Below, one piece after another: positions 14,459 to 20,432 of a stretch of 20,432 nucleotides of DNA (position 1 is its first letter; each line of letters starts with the position of its first letter). The stretch is from CAZXCQ01 sp964639275. Lineage in GTDB: Bacteria; Desulfobacterota; DSM-4660; Desulfatiglandales; Desulfatiglandaceae. Below the pieces are notes generated by a model that was not told the origin of the DNA, made no database searches, and saw only the letters and a program-made list of their open reading frames with translations. The position numbers were made by a program, and so were the translations under genes. The stretch lies in contig CAZXCQ010000098.1 of assembly GCA_964639275.1 (NCBI GenBank), positions 1 to 20,432 on the forward strand, read 5' to 3'.

Positions 14459-14548
14459 GAAGCAGATTATAAAAAGATCTAACAAAATTGGCGAATTTGT
14501 TGAAGCCAGAAATTACTCATTCTCTTCACTCCCACTTTCGCTTCGCCC

Positions 14549-14578
14549 CCGGCCCGTACCGGGCGCAGGACGGGCCGG
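14549..14578 (+). other. GC-rich leader hairpin of the kamA-type operon
   Basis: CCGGCCCGT (14549-14557) and ACGGGCCGG (14570-14578) form a perfect 9-bp stem with a 12-nt loop, 70 bases before the first start codon. A shorter alternative hairpin GCCCG-TAC-CGGGC uses the 5' arm. There is no T-run, so it is not an intrinsic terminator. It may stabilise the message or affect translation. Confidence 0.45.
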
Positions 14579-14647
14579 CGATAGGGTGTTATTGTATGTG
14601 GCATATCGGTCTGGGCCGGAGTTTCGCGAGATAATAGAGGAGGGCAA

Positions 14648-15988
14648 TTGCAAAAGAAGATGAAAAATGACTCCGTATGTACCGAGGATTTAGAACCTCC
14701 GAGTACGTGTCATGAACCCGGAGACGGGCATTTAGATGAGATCGTCTATCCCACCAGGGAAGGAGCAGACCATAAGAAAGGACCGAAAGTCATCCCCATC
14801 CGGAGGCTACCTCCCTGTCCGAGGTTCCGAAGAGGCCCTCGAACCTCAGCCTTCCAAAGACAGTTTTTTCCGGATATAACCGCCACAGAATGGAACGATT
14901 GGCAATGGCAGCTGCGACACCGCTACAGGGATATTCAGGCCCTGAAGAGGATTATTGCCCTTTCAGAAGACGAACAACGGGCATTGGGAGAGGTGGCAGA
15001 ACAGATCCCCCTGGCCATCACCCCTTACTATGCAAGTCTTCTTGACAAAGACAATCCTCAGCAGCCGTTGCGACGGGCTGTGGTGCCGGTAAGCGCCGAG
15101 CGGCTTCGATCTTACGGTGAATCAGAGGACCCGCTGGGGGAAGAGCATGACAGCCCGGTGCCGGGCCTGGTCCACCGGTATCCGGACCGCGTTCTCTTCC
15201 TTGTCACTGATTTCTGCTCCACCTACTGCCGGTATTGTACGCGTTCCCGAATGGTGGGAAACAAGAATGGTTTCTCCTCAGACAAGTCGCAATGGGAAAG
15301 GGCCATTGCCTATATCGAAAAGACGCCTGCCATCCGGGATGTGCTGCTTTCCGGGGGAGACCCGTTGACCCTGAGCGACGAGAACCTGGAGTGGCTGTTG
15401 TCCCGGTTGAGACGCATACGCCATGTAGAGTTTTTGCGAGTGGGGACAAAGGCGCCGGTGGTATTGCCGCAGCGGATCACCCCCACCCTCACCCGGGTCT
15501 TGAAGAAATATCACCCCCTGTGGGTGAGCATTCATTTTACACACCCCGATGAACTGACCCCGGAGGCGTCACAGGCCTGTGAGCGGTTGGCCAATGCGGG
15601 GATCCCCCTGGGCAGCCAGACCGTACTCCTGGCCGGAATCAATGACCATGTGGAAACCATTCGCAGGCTGGTGCACGGTCTTCTCACCATAAGGGTGAAG
15701 CCTTACTATCTCTATCAATGCGACCCGATTGTGGGCTCTGCCCATTTCCGGACCCCGGTGGAGAAGGGGCTTGAGATCATCCGGGGGCTCCGGGGGTTTA
15801 CCACGGGCTACGCCGTCCCCACCTATGTCATTGATGCCCCCGGGGGAGGGGGTAAAATTCCCTTGCTTCCCGATTATGTCAATGGCCGTAAAGAGGGTGA
15901 TCTGTTACTCAGAAACTATGAGGGACATCTTTTTCGCTATCCAGACCCCGGCGGGAGTGTGGGAGCGGATGCGGGGGGGCGGGCGTGA
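14648..15988 (+). CDS. kamA: Lysine 2,3-aminomutase (KamA-family radical SAM enzyme)
   Basis: Radical SAM, PLP-dependent enzyme expected to convert L-lysine to L-beta-lysine. The cluster motif is CSTYCRYC (Cys190, 194, 197), and GGDPL (236-240) is the SAM-binding segment. Residues that bind the lysine side-chain amine in the clostridial enzyme are both kept as Asp, in YLYQCDP (Asp359) and VIDAPGGGGK (Asp396); glutamate aminomutases change these. The PLP Lys is Lys403 in GGGGK. The 446-residue length includes a poorly conserved N-terminal extension of about 60 residues. The start is TTG 14648, with AGGAGG about five bases upstream; ATG 14660 is a possible alternative. It is the first gene behind the sigma-54 promoter and its stop overlaps the next start (TGATG). 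The enzyme needs strictly anaerobic conditions, in keeping with the rest of the window. Confidence 0.88.
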   Translation: MQKKMKNDSVCTEDLEPPSTCHEPGDGHLDEIVYPTREGADHKKGPKVIPIRRLPPCPRFRRGPRTSAFQRQFFPDITATEWNDWQWQLRHRYRDIQALKRIIALSEDEQRALGEVAEQIPLAITPYYASLLDKDNPQQPLRRAVVPVSAERLRSYGESEDPLGEEHDSPVPGLVHRYPDRVLFLVTDFCSTYCRYCTRSRMVGNKNGFSSDKSQWERAIAYIEKTPAIRDVLLSGGDPLTLSDENLEWLLSRLRRIRHVEFLRVGTKAPVVLPQRITPTLTRVLKKYHPLWVSIHFTHPDELTPEASQACERLANAGIPLGSQTVLLAGINDHVETIRRLVHGLLTIRVKPYYLYQCDPIVGSAHFRTPVEKGLEIIRGLRGFTTGYAVPTYVIDAPGGGGKIPLLPDYVNGRKEGDLLLRNYEGHLFRYPDPGGSVGADAGGRA

Positions 15989-17013
15989 TGAATATAGGGA
16001 TAACCTACGATCTCGGGGAAGACTATCTGGCCCAAGGATTCAGCGAGGAGGAGGTGGCCGAGTTCGATCGATCCGAGACAATCGAGGCGATTGAAAGAAC
16101 CCTTCAGATGCTGGGATACGAGACAGATCGGATCGGCAATATCCGGAATCTGACGGCAAGACTTGCAAGGGGGGAGCGGTGGGATATGGTATTCAATATC
16201 GCTGAAGGGCTCGCGGGTTTTGGCCGGGAGGCACAGGTCCCGGCCCTGCTCGATGCCTTTGGCATCCCCTATACCTTTTCTGACCCGCTCGTGCTCGCCC
16301 TGACACTTCACAAGGGAATGACCAAGCACGTGATCCGGGATCTGGGTATTGCCACGCCTGATTTTTGTGTTGTGGAGGCCCCTTCGGATATAGAAAATGT
16401 AGATCTGCCTTTTCCCCTCTTTGCCAAGCCCGTTGCCGAGGGGACGAGCAAGGGAATCAGCGCGGCCTCAAAGATCATGTGCAGGGGGGATCTGGATGTC
16501 ATCTGCCGGAGTTTGCTATCGGTCTTTCGCCAGCCGGTGCTGATCGAGACTTACCTCCCCGGCCGAGAATGCACGGTGGGGATAACCGGGACCGGCAGGG
16601 ATGCCACAGCCATCGGTGTGATAGAGGTGGTTCTTGAGGAGCGGGCGGAGGACGGGGTCTACTCCTATTCAAACAAAAAGCGATTTGAGGCGTGTGTCAG
16701 ATACCGCCTGGTCAAAGATGCCTTCGCCCAAGAGGCAAAGGAGATCGCTTTGGCCGCGTGGCGGGGTCTGGGGTGCAGGGACGGGGGCCGGATCGATCTG
16801 AGGAGCAACAGGGCGGGTGTCCCGGAATTTCTGGAGGTGAATTCCCTTGCAGGCCTCAATCCCGATATCTCAGATCTACCGATTCTGTGTAAACTGGCGG
16901 GGCTCCCCTATCGTGAGCTGATAGCCAGGATTATGGACTCTGCGCTGTCAAGGCTCCCCCATTCCATACCCTTTGAGCAAATCCGCTACAGATCTCCCGT
17001 TTCCCTTTCTTGA
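15988..17013 (+). CDS. ATP-grasp ligase 1, D-Ala-D-Ala ligase-like
   Basis: A 341-residue ATP-grasp carboxylate-amine ligase related to Ddl. Matching elements include VFNIAEGLAGFGREAQ with IPYTFSDPL (68-101), the ATP-lysine strand FAKPVAEGTSKGI (145-157) including Ser154 where Ddl has its catalytic Ser, VYSYSNKKRF (224-233) at the Ddl Tyr region, Arg268 in GGRIDL, and the Mg ligands Glu and Asn in FLEVNSLAGLNP (281-291). The N-terminal lobe lacks the GGxSxE motif with which Ddl binds its first D-Ala, so the acceptor is probably not D-Ala. Position between kamA and a second ligase suggests that it activates or accepts beta-lysine or a partner amino acid. The start overlaps the kamA stop. A housekeeping cell-wall role is unlikely in this setting. 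Confidence 0.82.
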   Translation: MNIGITYDLGEDYLAQGFSEEEVAEFDRSETIEAIERTLQMLGYETDRIGNIRNLTARLARGERWDMVFNIAEGLAGFGREAQVPALLDAFGIPYTFSDPLVLALTLHKGMTKHVIRDLGIATPDFCVVEAPSDIENVDLPFPLFAKPVAEGTSKGISAASKIMCRGDLDVICRSLLSVFRQPVLIETYLPGRECTVGITGTGRDATAIGVIEVVLEERAEDGVYSYSNKKRFEACVRYRLVKDAFAQEAKEIALAAWRGLGCRDGGRIDLRSNRAGVPEFLEVNSLAGLNPDISDLPILCKLAGLPYRELIARIMDSALSRLPHSIPFEQIRYRSPVSLS

Positions 17014-17023
17014 AGAAGATGCC

Positions 17024-18025
17024 ATGAAGGTTGTTATCATCCACGATCGGATGGCCGAAAAAGGGGCCAATCCGGATCAACTTGATGTGCTGGCCCAGGC
17101 CAAGGCGGTCGCACAAGCCCTGGAGGACCTGGGCCATGAATCCATGCGGTTGGGTCTCACCATGGATTTCAAGGCCTTCAAGGTGCAAATAGAAAGGCTC
17201 CGACCTGACCTGGTCTTCAATCTTGTGGAGTCGGTTGAGGGGCATGGTCGCCTTATTCACCTTGCGCCGACCCTCCTCGAGCTCCTGGATATCCCATATA
17301 CAGGTTCTCCTGCAGATGCCCTGTATGAGACATCCAACAAACTGATCGCCAAAAAGGCCCTGGTGCAGGCAGGCATCCGGACCCCGGCGACTTTTCTCCC
17401 CGACGGATCCGGTCACAGAGACCCCGCGCCAAAGGGCGCCTATATCATCAAGTCCACCTGGGAGCACGCGTCCATTGGGATCGATGATGGGTCTGTCCTC
17501 CTTGTGGATGATCCGCAAGAGCTTTTTGGGGAGATGGAACGGCGCAGACAAGGACTTGGGGGGACCTGCTTTGCAGAGACGTACATCGAGGGAAGGGAGT
17601 TCAACCTTTCGCTCCTCGCCTCCCAGGATGGGCCGGAGGTGCTCCCGCCTGCAGAAATCCGATTCAGTGAATATCCCGGGGGGAAATGGAAGATCGTAGA
17701 TTACAGGGCCAAGTGGGACCACGCATCTCTTGAATACGCCCATACACACCGCAGTTTTGAATTCCCCGAAGGGGATCAACCCCTTCTTTTTGGACTCGCC
17801 ACATTGGCAAAAGAGTGCTGGGAACTCTTTGGCCTCCGGGGCTATGCCCGGGTTGATTTCAGGGTTGATAAAGACAACCGGCCCTGGGTTCTTGAGATCA
17901 ATGCAAACCCCTGCCTATCTCCGGATGCAGGATTTGTGGCTGCGGCCACTCAGAGAGGAATCGACTTCACTCTGATCGTCGAAAGGATCATTCATGACAC
18001 GGGTGGGATGAGGTATGGAGTCTAA
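17024..18025 (+). CDS. ATP-grasp ligase 2, D-Ala-D-Ala ligase-like
   Basis: A 333-residue second ATP-grasp ligase, only distantly similar to the first. It shows VFNLVESVEGHG (64-75) and IPYTGSPADAL (90-100), the ATP-binding strand IIKSTWEHASIGI (141-153), VDYRAKWD (225-232) aligned with the Ddl FYDYEAKY loop, Arg276 in GYARVDFR and the metal ligands of LEINANPCL (290-298). As in ligase 1, the Ddl N-terminal GGxSxE motif is missing. NPC replaces the usual NTxPG. ATG 17024 is preferred: it lies ten bases after the previous stop and gives the expected MKVVIIHDR start strand, whereas the open frame from 16973 overlaps the upstream gene. Two different ligases in one operon point to two sequential amide bonds, or to two alternative substrates. 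Confidence 0.82.
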   Translation: MKVVIIHDRMAEKGANPDQLDVLAQAKAVAQALEDLGHESMRLGLTMDFKAFKVQIERLRPDLVFNLVESVEGHGRLIHLAPTLLELLDIPYTGSPADALYETSNKLIAKKALVQAGIRTPATFLPDGSGHRDPAPKGAYIIKSTWEHASIGIDDGSVLLVDDPQELFGEMERRRQGLGGTCFAETYIEGREFNLSLLASQDGPEVLPPAEIRFSEYPGGKWKIVDYRAKWDHASLEYAHTHRSFEFPEGDQPLLFGLATLAKECWELFGLRGYARVDFRVDKDNRPWVLEINANPCLSPDAGFVAAATQRGIDFTLIVERIIHDTGGMRYGV

Positions 18026-19121
18026 AGACGCGGAGCTAAATTTTTCCGGTTTTCCCAGGCTGTTTTCGCTGGTGGAGTTTATCCCAAAGGAGGCTCCTGA
18101 AAATCAGTGGGAGACGTATTTCACACTGTCTGAAATGATTTTCCGTGAATTCAATCAAAAGGGCCGCTTGCCTGACCGGGATGTGGTGAGACGACTTTTT
18201 TCGACGCCCAACCCCCTCTATTCCGTCAAGCGATGGATGGTGTTTGACGAGGCCAAAAGGGCGATTGCTCTTTCTTCAATATCCTATGATACGGAAATAT
18301 CCCCGGATTATGAGAGCAACATGCATGTCTGCCAGATTTATGTCGTTGTTGTCCCTTGGCACCGGAGGAAAAAGATTGCAACGAACCTGTTAAGACACCT
18401 GGTGGAGACAGCAAGACTTATGGGAAAGGCCACCATCATGGCCGAGGTCGACAACCCCCCGGGGCTGGTATTCTGCAAGCATCTTCGGGGTGAGTTGGTC
18501 CATGAAGAAGTTCAGTACCGGCTCTACATGGAGGAGGTCGATTGGCAGCTGATAGACCAATGGCTCCGGAGAGGAAGGACAAAACACTGGGATACGAAAA
18601 TCGAATTCTTCCAAGAATGCCCTGACGACGATATCGATCAATTCAGCCGGGTCTACACCGAAATCATCAACCAGCGTCCCACCGGCGAGATCGAACAGGA
18701 GCTTATTACAACTCCCGAGTCCAGGAGGATCGAGGAGCTTAACCTAAAAAAGAGAGGCATTGAATGGTATACGATGATCAGTCGCGAACATGATGGCCAA
18801 ATCAGTGGACTGACAGACATCATGTACAACCCCGAGGAACCGCACCGGGTAAATCAATATTTTACGGGGGTTTTGGCCAGGTATCGGAGACGGGGTCTGG
18901 CCAAACGCCTGAAGGCAGAAATGCTTAAAGTGATCAGGAATAGATTCCCGGATGTGGAATATATCACCACCTTTACGGCAAGAACCAACCGGCCTATGCG
19001 GGCGATAAATAAAGAACTGGGTTTTGTGTCCACCAAGACCTGTTTCACGTTCCGATGGTCTTTGGTGGATTTGAAGGCGCGAACCGAGGCTATCCCCCAG
19101 GCCAACGCCAGAATCTATTAA
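18015..19121 (+). CDS. Tandem GNAT-family N-acetyltransferase
   Basis: A 368-residue protein with two GNAT modules. The first (about 30-175) has the acetyl-CoA pyrophosphate loop HRRKKIATNLL (116-126) after the strand VCQIYVVVVPW. The second (about 195-350) has ARYRRRGLAKRLK (288-300) and the typical late segment TARTNRPMRAINKELGF (321-337). In AblB-type systems a GNAT enzyme acetylates the N-epsilon of beta-lysine made by a KamA-type mutase, so it may act on the KamA product or on the ligase product; but it is longer than a single-domain AblB. The start overlaps ligase 2 by 11 bases, with GATGAGGT just ahead. It is the last gene of the plus-strand operon. Confidence 0.82.
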   Translation: MESKDAELNFSGFPRLFSLVEFIPKEAPENQWETYFTLSEMIFREFNQKGRLPDRDVVRRLFSTPNPLYSVKRWMVFDEAKRAIALSSISYDTEISPDYESNMHVCQIYVVVVPWHRRKKIATNLLRHLVETARLMGKATIMAEVDNPPGLVFCKHLRGELVHEEVQYRLYMEEVDWQLIDQWLRRGRTKHWDTKIEFFQECPDDDIDQFSRVYTEIINQRPTGEIEQELITTPESRRIEELNLKKRGIEWYTMISREHDGQISGLTDIMYNPEEPHRVNQYFTGVLARYRRRGLAKRLKAEMLKVIRNRFPDVEYITTFTARTNRPMRAINKELGFVSTKTCFTFRWSLVDLKARTEAIPQANARIY

Positions 19122-19123
19122 CC

Positions 19124-19143
19124 CTTCTCGGCTTTTTGAGAAG
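19124..19143. terminator. Weak hairpin between convergent genes
   Basis: CTTCTC (19124-19129) and GAGAAG (19138-19143) form a 6-bp stem around GGCTTTTT, three bases after the GNAT stop. It lacks a clear T-run on either strand, so termination here is only possible. It is the only dyad in the 30-base gap. Confidence 0.3.
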
Positions 19144-19151
19144 TTACGACG

Positions 19152-20174
19152 CTAGCCCCTCAAATTGAAAACAGAAAACGGGTTATCAAAAGGGTTGCCC
19201 CTTGTGATGTGGAATTGGAGGTTTTTCAGGTCCATGATAATTGAGGTCACTGTGATTGAGTGGTCATCCGTGAGCCATGGGTGAGAGAAACGCTTGCGGC
19301 AGATTGGATGCTCCTTATTGTTGCGATCCCTCAAGATGCCCTTCATCGACTCTACAGACGGCTCAGCGAGCATGCGTAATAATTCCTTGGCTCGATTATA
19401 CCGGCCCGTGGTATTTGGAAACAACATGAGATCATACTCGACTCTTGTCAGGAAATGGTTGGTGTGAACAAACAGGTCTTCAACCGGAACAGAAGAGGTC
19501 TCATCACCGCCCAGTTCAATGTCTTCAGCTTTCCCATTGCAATCCGCGATCAGGATATTGCCTACCTTTCCCATCACATGGGGCTTTATCAGCGAGAGTG
19601 CCTCGTCCAGGGTCTTGCTGTCAAGGATGCTCCTCAATATGATATGCAACGGGACCCCGTATGGCTGGTACCCTTCGATGCTCATAAAGTTGAGACAAAC
19701 ACCAAGACCGCTGTGATTCATTCCGATCTTGCCGATCATACCGGGCTCGGTCATGGTGATGATCCGATGACCATCCTCTTTTTCAATATCGAGAATAACC
19801 GCCAGCTCCTCCGCTTCACTGTCCCAATCCCAGTTCTGACCGATCACCCCCTGTTTGCGAAAGGCCAGTGTGGTACATTCCATCGGGTTGAGGTTTAAGA
19901 GCTCTGTACGGCCGTTTAACGCATAGATCCACACGGGATCGACTCCTGCGGCCTGGGCCAGTGCTTCGATTTCCAGGTATAGATCCTCCCGGAATGACCG
20001 GGTAGATTTCCTAAACTGGTCCGCAATTTTCAGGACTTCTTTTTCAGGTAAAAGGAATTGACTCCTGTAAAAATCGATTGTCCGATGAGTTCTTTCTCTT
20101 AGCAGGGTTCCTTGTTGCCGCCCGCGTTCAGCGGGTCCGCCCTGAATTTTGATAACAGGAAAGTATTGATCCAT
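19152..20174 (-). CDS. C45-family acyltransferase/peptidase (isopenicillin-N acyltransferase-like)
   Basis: A 340-residue Ntn-hydrolase-fold protein related to acyl-CoA:6-aminopenicillanic acid acyltransferase (AAT, peptidase family C45). Seen in the sequence are the N-terminal IKIQGGPAERGRQQG, LNGRTEL before the nucleophile, Cys100 in MECTTLAF, the conserved GQNWDWD (112-118), and HTNHFL (237-242). AAT-type proenzymes cut themselves just before this Cys, which then becomes the catalytic N-terminal nucleophile; here the residue before it is Glu rather than the Gly found in AAT. The family makes or breaks amides. ATG 20174 matches the family start; a TTG at 20288 would add 38 atypical residues. 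It converges on the kamA-type operon and has its own probable promoter, so a functional link is suggested only by proximity. Confidence 0.78.
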   Translation of the reverse strand: MDQYFPVIKIQGGPAERGRQQGTLLRERTHRTIDFYRSQFLLPEKEVLKIADQFRKSTRSFREDLYLEIEALAQAAGVDPVWIYALNGRTELLNLNPMECTTLAFRKQGVIGQNWDWDSEAEELAVILDIEKEDGHRIITMTEPGMIGKIGMNHSGLGVCLNFMSIEGYQPYGVPLHIILRSILDSKTLDEALSLIKPHVMGKVGNILIADCNGKAEDIELGGDETSSVPVEDLFVHTNHFLTRVEYDLMLFPNTTGRYNRAKELLRMLAEPSVESMKGILRDRNNKEHPICRKRFSHPWLTDDHSITVTSIIMDLKNLQFHITRGNPFDNPFSVFNLRG

Positions 20175-20331
20175 TGTCTTATGCTTTCGCAGAATCTCCG
20201 ATAAACGTCGGTCAAATCCCCCCAGGCTCTCAAAAATGAAAGACCGATACCTGATCGCGTCCTTTATATGAACCCAAGGGGCTGGCAAGGCCAGATCATT
20301 TAAAGTAAAACGTAATGCTTTTGGGTGACGG

Positions 20332-20361
20332 AGGATAAGAGATTAATGCCCGATAAGTCAA
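20332..20361 (-). promoter_or_regulatory. Possible sigma-70-type promoter for the C45 gene
   Basis: On the minus strand, TTGACT (20361-20356) is followed after 18 bases by TATCCT (20337-20332), 5/6 and 4/6 matches. It would give a leader of about 150 nt before the ATG at 20174. The remaining bases to the end of the window (20362-20432) are AT-rich and show no gene. Confidence 0.4.
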
Positions 20362-20432
20362 TGGGAAAATCGGCCTTTTGGGGCGAGACTCGATTTATTT
20401 CAATATTCTTTGACAATACGCACTGTTTACTT

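Noticed and set aside
14424..14663. 79-codon plus-strand frame before kamA
   Set aside because: Its ATG lies upstream of the predicted sigma-54 start site, there is no ribosome binding site, and the product is low-complexity.
16931..17779. 282-codon open frame on the minus strand
   Set aside because: It lies antisense to the two ATP-grasp genes, has no recognisable motifs, and its composition mirrors the codon bias of the real genes.
15988..18025. Housekeeping ddl and murC-type cell-wall genes
   Set aside because: The Ddl N-terminal substrate motif is missing in both, no other mur genes are near, and the context is a kamA/GNAT operon.

Overview
The window looks like part of the chromosome of an anaerobic Desulfobacterota (deltaproteobacterial) bacterium. 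This is inferred from gene content: B12 synthesis, an FmdE-family protein, a NikK/NikL-type metal importer, a lysine 2,3-aminomutase, a sigma-54 activator and an LbtU-type porin. No rRNA, tRNA, CRISPR array or intact mobile element was found.

Layout. (1) 1-443 holds a decayed Y1 (HUH) transposase-like remnant. (2) 486-5324, plus strand, is a tight cobalamin operon: cobD (threonine-phosphate decarboxylase), cbiB (adenosylcobinamide-phosphate synthase) and a BtuF-BtuC-BtuD-type importer. (3) 5388-11229 is a divergent nickel/cobalt uptake locus. On the minus strand run a DUF4198 (NikK-like) periplasmic protein, an LbtU-type outer-membrane porin and a small probable lipoprotein. On the plus strand runs an ECF importer, CbiM/NikM - NikL - CbiQ - CbiO. 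The 430-base region between the two arms carries two divergent promoters. Each leader starts with a hairpin, has a second hairpin about 30 nt later, and ends in an intrinsic terminator upstream of the first gene. (4) 11341-12587 holds an FmdE-family gene (minus), a C-terminal scrap of an oligopeptide ABC ATPase, a structured intergenic stretch and a small Cys/His protein. (5) 12664-20174 holds a sigma-54 activator with a degenerate receiver (minus). Divergent from it, behind a near-perfect -24/-12 promoter, is an operon of a lysine 2,3-aminomutase, two D-Ala-D-Ala-ligase-like ATP-grasp enzymes and a tandem GNAT acetyltransferase. A C45-type acyltransferase/peptidase converges on its end.

How the parts fit. 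Regions 2 and 3 together make a cobalt/B12 economy unit: metal entry across both membranes, late corrin-ring assembly and corrinoid salvage. Region 5 is the most novel-looking part. Its gene set suggests making a beta-lysine-containing amide or small peptide, or an acetylated beta-lysine derivative, under nutrient- or stress-type sigma-54 control. I know of no characterised pathway with this combination. The second candidate for something undescribed is the pair of matching two-hairpin/terminator leaders in the metal uptake locus.
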